Source: Paraburkholderia caledonica NBRC 102488
GTDB taxonomy: Bacteria; Pseudomonadota; Gammaproteobacteria; Burkholderiales; Burkholderiaceae
NCBI RefSeq assembly: GCF_000685095.1
Contig: NZ_BAYE01000004.1
Coordinates: forward strand, 248,001 to 312,000
Length of the DNA stretch: 64,000 bases
Reading direction: 5' to 3'
Part shown: piece by piece, positions 43,476-51,732 of the stretch
How the letters are laid out: each line of letters opens with the position of its first letter
How positions within the stretch are numbered: the first letter of the stretch is position 1
Position numbers and translations under genes: made by a program
The notes under the pieces: generated by a model
Databases searched by the model: none
What the model was told of the DNA's origin: nothing
What the model saw: only the letters and a program-made list of their open reading frames with translations

Positions 43476-44255
43476 ATGATTCTCGGCGATACGATTCTCG
43501 AAACGCGCGGCCTCACTCGTGAGTTCAAAGGCTTCATTGCCGTGAACGGCGTGAACCTGCGCGTGCGCCGTGGCTCGATCCATGCGCTGATTGGTCCAAA
43601 CGGAGCGGGCAAGACCACGTGCTTCAATCTGCTCACCAAGTTCCTCGAGCCGACGGCGGGCCAGATTGTCTTCAACGGTGTGGACATCACGAATGAGCGG
43701 CCGGCGCAGATCGCGCGGCGCGGCATCATCCGCTCCTTTCAGATTTCCGCTGTATTCCCGCATCTGACGGCATTGCAGAATGTGCGCATCGGTTTGCAGC
43801 GTTCGCTCGGCACCGCGTTCCATTTCTGGAAGAGCGAGCGCACGCTGCGCCAGCTCGACGACCGCGCAATGGACCTGCTTACGCAGGTCGGCCTGACTGA
43901 TTTCGCCGACGTGTTGACCGTCGAGCTCTCATACGGCCGCAAGCGCGCGCTGGAAATTGCCACGACGCTCGCGATGGAGCCCGAACTGATGCTGCTCGAC
44001 GAACCGACGCAAGGCATGGGTCACGAAGACGTCGACCGCGTCACGGCTTTGATCAAAAAAGTATCGAGTGGCCGCACGATCCTGATGGTGGAACACAACA
44101 TGAATGTGATCGCAGGCATCTCCGACACGATCACTGTTCTGCAACGCGGTGAAGTGCTCGCCGAAGGCAGCTATGCAGAAGTGTCGAAGAATCCGCTCGT
44201 GATGCAAGCCTATATGGGCAGTGCCGACGCGGCGCTCGCCGGAGCCCACGCATGA
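43476..44255 (+). CDS. Branched-chain-type ABC importer ATPase, LivG-like
   Basis: A 259-residue cytosolic ATPase. Walker A GPNGAGKTT, signature LSYGRKRALEIA (Y in place of the usual G), Walker B ELMLLDEPTQGMG, H-loop MVEHNMNV. I prefer ATG 43476 (MILGDTILE), which has GGAAGGG close upstream, over ATG 43464. Its stop overlaps livF by 4 nt. It belongs to the importer whose binding protein and permeases follow at 45-48.3 kb. Confidence 0.92.
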   Translation: MILGDTILETRGLTREFKGFIAVNGVNLRVRRGSIHALIGPNGAGKTTCFNLLTKFLEPTAGQIVFNGVDITNERPAQIARRGIIRSFQISAVFPHLTALQNVRIGLQRSLGTAFHFWKSERTLRQLDDRAMDLLTQVGLTDFADVLTVELSYGRKRALEIATTLAMEPELMLLDEPTQGMGHEDVDRVTALIKKVSSGRTILMVEHNMNVIAGISDTITVLQRGEVLAEGSYAEVSKNPLVMQAYMGSADAALAGAHA

Positions 44256-45010
44256 ATACAATTGCCGAGCGCGAAAGCCTCGAAGTGAGCGGCACCGCGG
44301 CGGGTGCGCCCGCGGTGGAGATCGCGGGTCTGCAGGCGTGGTACGGAGAGTCCCATATTCTGCACGGCGTCGATCTGACGGTGGACCGCGGCGAGGTTGT
44401 CACGCTGCTTGGCCGCAACGGCGCGGGGCGCACCACGACATTGCGCGCGATCATGGGCCTGACTGGACGGCGCACGGGTTCGATCCGCATCGGCGGACGT
44501 GAAACGATCAACCTGCCCACGCATCGCATCGCACATTGCGGCATTGGCTATTGCCCCGAAGAACGCGGGATTTTTTCGAGCCTGTCGTGCGAAGAAAATC
44601 TGCTGCTGCCGCCGCCGGTTGGCGACAAGGCGCACATGATGTCGCTCGAAGAAATCTATTCGATGTTCCCGAACTTGCAGGAGCGTCGCATGAGCCAGGG
44701 CACACGGCTCTCCGGCGGCGAACAGCAGATGCTCGCGGTAGCGCGTATCTTGCGCACCGGCGCGAGCCTGCTTCTGCTCGACGAAATATCGGAAGGACTG
44801 GCGCCTGTCATCGTGCAGGCGCTTGCGCGCATGATCGTGACGCTCAAGGCGCGCGGCTACACGATCGTCATGGTCGAACAGAATTTCCGCTTTGCCGCGC
44901 CGCTTGCCGACCGCTTCTATGTGATGGAGCACGGTGCGATCGTCGAGCACTTCGGGGCAAGTGAACTCGAAAGCAAGATGCCGACACTGCACGATCTACT
45001 GGGCGTATAG
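44252..45010 (+). CDS. Branched-chain-type ABC importer ATPase, LivF-like, with altered Walker A
   Basis: A 252-residue cytosolic ATPase. Walker A reads GRNGAGRTT, with R60 where nearly all ABC ATPases have the phosphate-binding Lys. The codon is CGC, so a single base change does not restore AAG or AAA. The remaining motifs are intact: signature LSGGEQQ, Walker B LLLLDEISEGLAP (Ile for the usual Pro/Ser context), and EQN in place of the H-loop, as is normal for LivF. The N-terminal 20 residues are an unusual extension. It pairs with the canonical LivG-like ATPase, so one normal site remains in the heterodimer. Confidence 0.92.
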   Translation: MNTIAERESLEVSGTAAGAPAVEIAGLQAWYGESHILHGVDLTVDRGEVVTLLGRNGAGRTTTLRAIMGLTGRRTGSIRIGGRETINLPTHRIAHCGIGYCPEERGIFSSLSCEENLLLPPPVGDKAHMMSLEEIYSMFPNLQERRMSQGTRLSGGEQQMLAVARILRTGASLLLLDEISEGLAPVIVQALARMIVTLKARGYTIVMVEQNFRFAAPLADRFYVMEHGAIVEHFGASELESKMPTLHDLLGV

Positions 45011-45065
45011 ACAGCGCGCGCCCGATTGCCTCTGATAACCACAAGCGATGAACCAGGAGACAGGA

Positions 45066-46280
45066 ATGAAAAAGAACCCACTCGCGCGGCTTGCTTCAGT
45101 TTGTTTCGCGGTCGCCGCCGGCGCCGCTATCACGATGAGCAGCGCGCAAGCGGCTGACGATGCGGTAAAGATCGGCTTCATCACGGATATGTCGGGGTTG
45201 TATGCGGATATCGACGGTCAGGGTGGTCTCGAAGCCATTCGCATGGCCGTTGCGGATTTCGGCGGCAAGGTGAACGGCAAGCCGATCACGGTGCTGTATG
45301 CGGATCACCAGAACAAGGCGGATATCGCCGCTTCGCGTGCACGCGAATGGTTCGATCGTGAAGGTCTCGATCTGCTGGTCGGCGGCACGAATTCGGCAAC
45401 GGGTCTTTCGATGAACACCGTCGCCGGCGAGAAGCACAAGGTCTACATCAGCATCGGGGCGGGCGCCGACACGCTGACCAACGAGCAATGCACGCCGTAC
45501 ACGATTCACTATGCGTACGACACCACGGCGCTCGCGAAGGGCACGGGCTCCGCGGTGGTGAAGCAGGGCGGCAAGACGTGGTACTTCCTGACCGCCGACT
45601 ACGCATTCGGCAAGGCGCTCGAAAAGAACACGTCGGACGTCGTGAAGGCGAGCGGCGGCCAGGTGCTGGGCACGGTGCGCCACCCGTTGTCGGCGTCGGA
45701 CTTCTCGTCGTTCCTGCTGCAGGCACAGTCGTCGAAGGCGCAGGTTCTCGGTCTCGCCAATGCCGGCGGCGACACGATCAACTCGATCAAGGCCGCGAAA
45801 GAATTCGGCATTACGAAGAGCATGAAGCTCGCTGCGTTGCTGATGTTCATCAACGACGTGCATAGCCTCGGTCTCGAAACCACGCAAGGCCTCGTGCTGA
45901 CGGATAGCTGGTACTGGAACAAGGACGCGAACACGCGCAAGTGGGCACAGCGCTATTTCGACAAAATGCGCAAGATGCCGTCCAGTCTGCAAGCCGCTGA
46001 CTACTCGGCGACGATGAATTATCTGAAGGCCGTGCAGGCAGTCGGTTCGACGGACCCCGACAAGGTCATGGCGCAATTGAAAAAGACCAAGATCGACGAC
46101 TTCTACGCGAAGGGCTACATCCGTCAGGACGGCAGCATGATCCACGACATGTACCTGATGCAGGTGAAGACGCCAGCAGAGTCGAAAGAGCCGTGGGACT
46201 ACTACAAGATCACCGCGACGATTCCCGGCGAGCAGGCGTTCACGACGAAGTCGGAAACCCGCTGCGCGCTGTGGAAATAA
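45066..46280 (+). CDS. Periplasmic substrate-binding protein of the first liv-type importer
   Basis: A 404-residue type I periplasmic binding protein (Leu/Ile/Val-binding fold). The Sec signal ends ITMSSAQA; the mature part begins DDAVKIGFITDMSGLYADID. It is distant from the two binding proteins at 48.8 and 50.4 kb, so its ligand is probably different. AGGAGACAGGA precedes the ATG at 45066; ATG 45048 is less likely. Given the neighbours, a hydroxy-acid or short carboxylic acid ligand is plausible, not shown. Confidence 0.92.
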   Translation: MKKNPLARLASVCFAVAAGAAITMSSAQAADDAVKIGFITDMSGLYADIDGQGGLEAIRMAVADFGGKVNGKPITVLYADHQNKADIAASRAREWFDREGLDLLVGGTNSATGLSMNTVAGEKHKVYISIGAGADTLTNEQCTPYTIHYAYDTTALAKGTGSAVVKQGGKTWYFLTADYAFGKALEKNTSDVVKASGGQVLGTVRHPLSASDFSSFLLQAQSSKAQVLGLANAGGDTINSIKAAKEFGITKSMKLAALLMFINDVHSLGLETTQGLVLTDSWYWNKDANTRKWAQRYFDKMRKMPSSLQAADYSATMNYLKAVQAVGSTDPDKVMAQLKKTKIDDFYAKGYIRQDGSMIHDMYLMQVKTPAESKEPWDYYKITATIPGEQAFTTKSETRCALWK

Positions 46281-46303
46281 ACGCGGGTTGAAGAGCTGAC
46301 TGA

Positions 46304-46336
46304 CGGCTGGCTGTCCGCGCGCGGGCGGGCAGCCGT
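46304..46336 (+). other. Intercistronic hairpin between binding protein and livH
   Basis: ACGGCTG / CAGCCGT closing stem (46304-46310, 46330-46336) around a GC-rich centre, without a U-run. It could protect the binding-protein mRNA end and lower permease expression. Confidence 0.5.
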
Positions 46337-46446
46337 CCGTTTCGGTTCTTTTCAAATGCCGCGCGCGGCCGGCGTCATGAGCGCTTTTCGCGTGCCGGCC
46401 GGATCGTGCACAACCGATCTCACCCTGACGATGGGTTAAGGCTTCA

Positions 46447-47331
46447 ATGGACATCTTTGGCATTCCGCTTCCCGCGATGTTGAGCCAGTTGCTGCTCGGG
46501 CTCGTGAACGGCTCGTTCTACGCAATTCTGAGTCTTGGTCTTGCGGTGATCTTCGGCTTGCTGAACGTGATCAACTTCGCGCACGGCGCGTTGTTCATGC
46601 TCGGCGCGATGCTCGCGTGGATGGGCTTCTCATACTTCGGCGTGCCTTATTGGGCGATGCTCGTGCTCGCACCGCTGATCGTCGGCCTGTTCGGCGTCGC
46701 GATCGAACGCTCGATGCTGCGTTGGCTTTACAAGCTCGACCATCTGTATGGACTGTTGCTTACGTTCGGGCTCACGCTCGTCGTCGAGGGCGTGTTCCGT
46801 TCTATCTATGGTTCGTCGGGCCAGCCGTACGACGTGCCGTCCGCGCTGTCGGGCGCGACCAACCTCGGCTTCATGTTCCTTCCAAACTATCGCGCGTGGG
46901 TGGTGGTGGCGTCGCTGATTGTTTGCTTTGCGACGTGGTTCGTGATCGAGAAGACCCGGCTGGGCGCCTATCTGCGCGCCGGAACTGAAAACCCCAAGCT
47001 CGTCGAGGCGTTCGGCATCAACGTCCCGCTGATGATCACGCTCACTTACGGCTTCGGCGTCGCGCTTGCGGCGTTCGCCGGCGTACTGGCCGCGCCGGTT
47101 ATCCAGGTTTCGCCGCTGATGGGCCAACCGATGATCATTACCGTGTTCGCCGTAGTGGTGATCGGCGGAATGGGTTCGATCATGGGTTCCATTCTTACCG
47201 GACTGATGCTCGGCGTAATCGAAGGACTGACTCGCGTGTTCTATCCGGAAGCGTCGGCGACCGTCGTGTTCGTCATCATGGCGCTCGTGTTGCTCGTGCG
47301 TCCGGCGGGTCTCTTCGGCAAGGAAAAATGA
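46447..47331 (+). CDS. Branched-chain-type ABC importer permease, LivH-like
   Basis: A 294-residue inner-membrane permease with about 8 membrane helices. It opens with LLLGLVNGSFYAILSLGLAVIFGLLNVINFAHGALFMLGA, the LivH hallmark (two adjacent halves here). GGMGSIMGSILTGLMLGVIEGL is the cytosolic coupling loop for the ATPase. The stop overlaps livM by 4 nt. Confidence 0.94.
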   Translation: MDIFGIPLPAMLSQLLLGLVNGSFYAILSLGLAVIFGLLNVINFAHGALFMLGAMLAWMGFSYFGVPYWAMLVLAPLIVGLFGVAIERSMLRWLYKLDHLYGLLLTFGLTLVVEGVFRSIYGSSGQPYDVPSALSGATNLGFMFLPNYRAWVVVASLIVCFATWFVIEKTRLGAYLRAGTENPKLVEAFGINVPLMITLTYGFGVALAAFAGVLAAPVIQVSPLMGQPMIITVFAVVVIGGMGSIMGSILTGLMLGVIEGLTRVFYPEASATVVFVIMALVLLVRPAGLFGKEK

Positions 47332-48302
47332 TGCAGAGAAAAGTACTCTACGGTTTGCTGCTGGTGGTGCTGCTCGCGGTGCCCGTGCTCGGCATCTATC
47401 CGCTCTTTGTAATGAAGGTGATGTGCTTTGCGCTTTTCGCGGCGGCGTTCAATCTGTTGATTGGCTACACCGGTTTGCTCTCGTTCGGGCACGCTATGTT
47501 TCTAGCCTCGGCCGGCTACATCACCGGCTATGCGATGCAGACGCTCGGCTTCTCGCCCGAGCTCGGTGTGCTTGCCGGCACGGCGTTGGCGACGTTGCTC
47601 GGCTTCATTGTCGGCATCTTCGCGATCCGACGTCAGGGCATCTACTTCGCGATGGTGACGCTCGCACTCGCGCAGATGGTCTACTTCGTGTTCCTGCAAG
47701 CGCCGTTCACGCATGGAGAAGACGGCCTGCAAGGCGTGCCGCGCGGCAAGCTCTTCGGCGTGCTGGATCTTTCGTCGGATGTGGCGTTGTACTTTGTTGT
47801 GCTGGCGGTGATGGTGCTCGCCTTCCTGCTGATCGTGCGGATCGTGGATTCGCCGTTCGGTCAGGTGCTGGTCGCGATCAAGGAGAACGAGGCGCGCGCG
47901 GTGTCGCTTGGCTACGACACGGATCGCTTCAAGTTGCTAGCGTTCATCCTGTCGGCCGGACTTGCAGGACTAGCGGGCTCGCTAAAGGTCGTGGTGCAGG
48001 GCTTTGAGACCTTGAGCGACGCTTACTGGACCATGTCTGGCCTCGTGGTGCTGATGACGCTTGTCGGCGGCATGGGCACGTTGTTCGGACCGCTGCTCGG
48101 CGCGGCACTGATCGTCGCACTCGAGGATCGGCTCGGCGATATCGGTGGCGCGCTCGCGTCGACAACGGGCATCGAATGGTTCCGTTCGCTGGGTGAGTCG
48201 GTAACAATCGTGACGGGCGTGATCTTTATTGCGTGCGTGCTCGCGTTCAGGCGCGGGATTGTCGGCGAGATCATCGCGCGGGTGCGGCCGCTGCGCGCGT
48301 GA
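47328..48302 (+). CDS. Branched-chain-type ABC importer permease, LivM-like
   Basis: A 324-residue inner-membrane permease. It contains FNLLIGYTGLLSFGHAMFLA and the coupling loop AIKENEARAVSLGYDTDRFK, then GGMGTLFGPLLGAALIVALED, all typical of LivM. It is the last gene of the LysR-controlled unit. A strong hairpin terminator lies 267 nt further on. Confidence 0.94.
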   Translation: MMQRKVLYGLLLVVLLAVPVLGIYPLFVMKVMCFALFAAAFNLLIGYTGLLSFGHAMFLASAGYITGYAMQTLGFSPELGVLAGTALATLLGFIVGIFAIRRQGIYFAMVTLALAQMVYFVFLQAPFTHGEDGLQGVPRGKLFGVLDLSSDVALYFVVLAVMVLAFLLIVRIVDSPFGQVLVAIKENEARAVSLGYDTDRFKLLAFILSAGLAGLAGSLKVVVQGFETLSDAYWTMSGLVVLMTLVGGMGTLFGPLLGAALIVALEDRLGDIGGALASTTGIEWFRSLGESVTIVTGVIFIACVLAFRRGIVGEIIARVRPLRA

Positions 48303-48534
48303 GAAGGCGGTCACACGAATGATTGTTTCGGCGTCCGATCTAATTTCGCTGCTATGCAGTATGACGTCGGCAAACCGCTTGGGCCCTTATTTCTATGCAT
48401 CGCGCCGTATCGCCGGTTAAAGTTGCCCCAATTCAGTGCCGCAGTGCACCACTAGGGTAATTGCTAGTTGTGGCACGCAGGGTGCTCGGTTAATCTTCAT
48501 GCAGTTCTGATGCACCACGAATTTGCAGGTGGAG

Positions 48535-48604
48535 AACGAGGAGACATGAGGCACTAAGTGCCCACACGAAAGCGCTGTTGGATTGATATCCAACAGCGCT
48601 TTTT
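48535..48604 (+). ncRNA. Possible small RNA or structured 3' UTR with start-stop mini-ORF
   Basis: A purine-rich stretch with a consensus ribosome site (GAGGAGAC) runs into ATG AGG CAC TAA (48546-48557), a three-codon ORF whose end forms part of a small hairpin (GGCAC-TAA-GTGCC). A long terminator hairpin follows. A promoter-like TTGTGG (48469), 16 nt, TTAATC lies upstream but is weak. It may be an independent sRNA or the tail of the liv transcript. Confidence 0.35.
48569..48604 (+). terminator. Strong intrinsic terminator
   Basis: Fifteen-bp perfect stem (48569-48583 / 48588-48602) with a TGAT loop, then T-rich sequence. Confidence 0.9.
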
Positions 48605-48709
48605 ATTTTGTTTTTTTGAATTACCTCGTTCAATTCCTTTCCTAAGTCGGTGATCATTTTATGTCTCCGATAATTGCTCAATTTCCCACGCGGCCACCCT
48701 GCAAAGTGC

Positions 48710-48739
48710 TTGCCGCGTGCGGCTCGCGTCCGCTACACT
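48710..48739 (+). promoter_or_regulatory. Promoter candidate of the second-system binding protein gene
   Basis: TTGCCG (48710-48715), 18 nt, TACACT (48734-48739), 79 nt before the ATG. Confidence 0.4.
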
Positions 48740-48818
48740 CCTTATTCACCGACCGCTGGGTCGGGATTTAAATCGCGAATTTAATCTGAATTGTTTTAAC
48801 GGGGCATAGAGGAGCGGG

Positions 48819-49985
48819 ATGAAGTCGGCATTGCGTTGGATCAGTGCGGCATTGGTCGCCACGGGCATTTCGGCTGCATGGAGCAGCCATGCATTTGCAG
48901 ATGTGAAAATCGGCGTTACCGTGTCGGCAACCGGCCCGGCCGCATCGCTAGGCATTCCGGAGAAGAACACCGTCGCGCTGCTTCCAAAGGAAGTGGCCGG
49001 TCAAAAAATCGAATACATCGTGCTGGACGACGCGACTGATTCGACTCAGGCCGTCAAGAACGCCCGCAAGCTCACGAGCGAAGACCATGTCGACGCGCTG
49101 ATCGGATCGACTGTCGTGCCGAATTCGCTCGCCATGATAGACGTCGCCGCCGAGAGCACCACGCCGGTGATCTCGCTCGCGGCTGCGGCGAGCATTGTCG
49201 AGCCGATGGATGCAAAGCGCGCGTGGGTGTTCAAGACGCCGCAAAACGACATTCTCATGGCTACCGCCATCGCACAGCACATGTCCAACCATGGCGTGAA
49301 GACGGTGGCGTTCATCGGCTTCTCCGACGGTTATGGCGAAAGCTGGTTCAAGGAATTCAGCAAGGCCGCAGATCTGGCAAAGATCAAGGTTGTCGCGAAC
49401 GAGCGCTTTGCGCGTAATGACGCTTCCGTCACCGGCCAGGTGTTGAAGATCGTGTCGCAGAACCCGGACGCGGTGTTGATCGCAGGCGCCGGTACGCCTG
49501 CCGCGTTGCCGCAGAAAACGCTCCGCGAGCGCGGCTACAAGGGCAAGTACTATCAGACGCACGGCGTCGCGAATAACGATTTCCTGCGCGTGTGCGGCAA
49601 GGATTGCGAGGGCACCTATCTGCCCGCCGGCCCGCTGCTCGTTGCTGAGCAACTGCCCGACTCGAATCCGGTGAAGAAGAGCGCGCTCGCCTATAAGCGG
49701 GCGTATGAAGCCGCCTATGGCGCCGGGTCCGTGTCCACTTTCGGCGGTCACGCATGGGACGCTGGCCTGCTGCTGCAACGTGCTATTCCACTCGCTCTGA
49801 AGAAGGGCCAGCCCGGCACGCCGGCGTTCCGCGAGGCGCTGCGCGCAGCGCTCGAAGGAACCAAAGAGCTGCCGGCGTCGCACGGTATCTTCAACATGAG
49901 CGCGAACGACCATGCCGGTCTCGATCAGCGGGCGCGCGTAATGGTGGAGATTGTCGGCGGCAAGTGGAAGTTGTCCGGCGACTGA
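48819..49985 (+). CDS. Periplasmic substrate-binding protein, paralogue 1 of a tandem pair
   Basis: A 388-residue LivJ-like binding protein. The Sec signal ends SSHAFA; the mature start is DVKIGVTVSATGPAASLGIP. A cysteine pair (VCGKDC) in the second lobe may be a disulfide. It is highly similar along its whole length to the next gene product (shared blocks such as YQTHGVANNDFLRVCGKDCE), a clear tandem duplication. It has its own promoter and terminator, so it is transcribed separately from the permease operon. Confidence 0.93.
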   Translation: MKSALRWISAALVATGISAAWSSHAFADVKIGVTVSATGPAASLGIPEKNTVALLPKEVAGQKIEYIVLDDATDSTQAVKNARKLTSEDHVDALIGSTVVPNSLAMIDVAAESTTPVISLAAAASIVEPMDAKRAWVFKTPQNDILMATAIAQHMSNHGVKTVAFIGFSDGYGESWFKEFSKAADLAKIKVVANERFARNDASVTGQVLKIVSQNPDAVLIAGAGTPAALPQKTLRERGYKGKYYQTHGVANNDFLRVCGKDCEGTYLPAGPLLVAEQLPDSNPVKKSALAYKRAYEAAYGAGSVSTFGGHAWDAGLLLQRAIPLALKKGQPGTPAFREALRAALEGTKELPASHGIFNMSANDHAGLDQRARVMVEIVGGKWKLSGD

Positions 49986-50016
49986 GCGAAGGCAAAGCGA
50001 TACGGGACCTCATAAC

Positions 50017-50048
50017 AAAAGACGCGTGCAGTCCGACGCGTCTTTTTT
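50017..50048 (+). terminator. Intrinsic terminator after the first binding protein gene
   Basis: AAAAGACGCGT / ACGCGTCTTTT stem (11 bp), 8-nt loop, T-run to 50048. Confidence 0.9.
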
Positions 50049-50117
50049 ATTGCCCGCGTCGCACGAGACATGTGGCTATGCGACTTCAGGACAAACCCGC
50101 ATTTGCGTTGCAGTCTA

Positions 50118-50147
50118 TTGACCGTCAACGATGCACAACGCAATACT
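50118..50147 (+). promoter_or_regulatory. Promoter candidate of the second liv operon
   Basis: TTGACC (50118-50123), 18 nt, AATACT (50142-50147); the -10 is imperfect. Confidence 0.4.
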
Positions 50148-50161
50148 ACTAACATGTTAGT
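50148..50161. promoter_or_regulatory. Perfect 14-bp palindrome at the promoter start
   Basis: ACTAACATGTTAGT abuts the -10, covering the expected transcription start; a good position for a repressor operator (TetR/GntR-size). Regulator unknown. Confidence 0.45.
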
Positions 50162-50372
50162 GTTTTGTGCCCGCTGGTTCGGCGAGGCACTCAGGAATCG
50201 CAGCAGCAGGCAGTGACGGCAGGCAGCAGGGAGTGACATAAAAGACGGAGAAGGCTTGCGTGTTCAGCAGGGAAAACCATGCTTGGCACGCCAGGATCCG
50301 ATAACTAGATTCAGACACCCGGCCCACGAGCCGGATAACAGATACGCGCTTCGCAGCGTTTGGAGACTTGCA

Positions 50373-51533
50373 ATGACAAAGACAAAACAATGGGTACGCA
50401 CCGGCATCGCGATGGCGTTGATGTGCGGCGCGGGCGCCGCTATCGCCCAGGTGAAGATCGGCGTAACGCTATCCACCACGGGGCCGGCTGCATCGCTCGG
50501 GATTCCTGAAAAGAATACGATTGCGTTGCTGCCGAAGGAGATCGGCGGCAAGACGGTGCAGTACATCATCCTCGACGATGCATCGGACACCGGCAAGGCC
50601 GTGCAGAACACGCGCAAGCTGATCGACGAAGACCACGTCGACGCGATTATCGGCTCGACAGTCACACCGAATTCTCTCGCCATGCTCGATCCTGCTTCCG
50701 AGGGCAAGACGCCGGTGATCTCGCTCGCTGCGTCTGCCGCGATCATTTCGCCAATGGACGCGAAGCGTGCGTGGGCCTTCAAACCGCCGCAGAACGACAG
50801 TCTGATGGCCGACGCGATTGCTGATTACATGGAGCATCACGGCGTGAAGACGGTGGGCTTCATCGGCTTCGCGGATGCGTACGGCGACAGCTGGAACAAC
50901 GTGTTTACCGCCGCGGCGAATGCACACAATTTGAAGATCGTTTCCAACGAGCGATTCAATCGCACGGACGCGTCGGTGACCGGCCAGGTGCTGAAGACAA
51001 TGGGCGCCAACCCCGACGCAGTGTTGATCGCGGGCTCGGGTACGCCGTCGGCGCTGCCGGCGAAGACGCTTAAGGAGCGCGGCTACAAGGGCAAGGTTTA
51101 TCAGACGCACGGCGTGGCCAACAACGACTTCCTGCGTGTTTGCGGCAAGGACTGCGAAGGCGAGATTCTGCCGGCTGGTCCGATCCTCGTCGCCGATCAA
51201 TTGCCCGAATCGAATCCGGTGAAGAAGTCCTCGCTGGCATATAAGGCTGCGTACGAGAAAGCGTATGGCGCGGGTTCGGTCGCGACATTCGGCGGTCACG
51301 CATGGGACGCCGGCCAGATGCTGCAGCGTGCGATTCCCGAAGCGCTGAAGACCGCACAGCCGGGCACCGAGGCATTTCGCGTGGCGCTGCGCAGCGCGCT
51401 CGAAAGCATCAAGGAACTGCCGGTCTCGCACGGCATCATGAACACGACGACAACCGACCACAACGGCCTCGACAAGCGCGCACGCGTGATCGTGCAGATC
51501 GTCGACGGCAAGTGGAAGCTGCAGAACGACTAA
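50373..51533 (+). CDS. Periplasmic substrate-binding protein, paralogue 2, heading the second liv operon
   Basis: A 386-residue LivJ-like binding protein. The signal ends GAGAAIAQ; the mature part starts VKIGVTLSTTGPAASLGIPE. It is closely similar to the preceding paralogue, including the VCGKDC pair. The ATG at 50373 is chosen because the signal peptide begins there; 39 upstream codons in frame look non-coding. It is followed by three hairpins and then permease and ATPase genes. Confidence 0.93.
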   Translation: MTKTKQWVRTGIAMALMCGAGAAIAQVKIGVTLSTTGPAASLGIPEKNTIALLPKEIGGKTVQYIILDDASDTGKAVQNTRKLIDEDHVDAIIGSTVTPNSLAMLDPASEGKTPVISLAASAAIISPMDAKRAWAFKPPQNDSLMADAIADYMEHHGVKTVGFIGFADAYGDSWNNVFTAAANAHNLKIVSNERFNRTDASVTGQVLKTMGANPDAVLIAGSGTPSALPAKTLKERGYKGKVYQTHGVANNDFLRVCGKDCEGEILPAGPILVADQLPESNPVKKSSLAYKAAYEKAYGAGSVATFGGHAWDAGQMLQRAIPEALKTAQPGTEAFRVALRSALESIKELPVSHGIMNTTTTDHNGLDKRARVIVQIVDGKWKLQND

Positions 51534-51562
51534 TACAAAAGCGGTACGCGCCTCTCGCAAAG

Positions 51563-51641
51563 TGCGGCATATGACGCCGCATTGCCATTGTGTTCAACGA
51601 CAATGGCACCGACCGCCGCGCCGTGCTCCAGCGCGGCGGTC
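51563..51641 (+). other. Three consecutive intercistronic hairpins
   Basis: Hairpin 1: TGCGGC/GCCGCA (51563-51581). Hairpin 2: TGCCATTGT/ACAATGGCA (51583-51608). Hairpin 3: GACCGCCGCGC/GCGCGGCGGTC (51611-51641). All stems are perfect; none has a U-run. They lie between the binding-protein stop and the permease start. Confidence 0.75.
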
Positions 51642-51732
51642 GTCTTTCAGGCATTGCGGTTCGATGGAGGCTGCGGGTTGCGCCGCCACGACTGTTTCCA
51701 GTTTCGATTTCGACGCTTCAGGACGAGGAAGT

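Larger units (their letters stand above)
48303..48818. other. Intergenic region after livM
   Basis: About 515 nt without a protein gene. A small RNA-like stretch (about 48455-48604) ends in a 15-bp terminator hairpin. After it lies an AT-rich tract and the promoter of the next binding-protein gene (48710-48739). Confidence 0.55.
50049..50372. other. Control region of the second liv operon
   Basis: About 325 nt without a gene. It holds a promoter-like pair at 50118-50147 directly followed by the perfect palindrome ACTAACATGTTAGT, then a leader of about 210 nt. Confidence 0.5.

Noticed and set aside
45096..46463. A 455-codon minus-strand ORF opposite the binding protein gene
   Set aside because: Arg/His-rich antisense artefact over a well-defined periplasmic binding protein.
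48530..48555. A second anti-Shine-Dalgarno sRNA (minus strand CATGTCTCCTC)
   Set aside because: On the minus strand the strong terminator hairpin lies upstream rather than downstream, and no promoter is seen between them.
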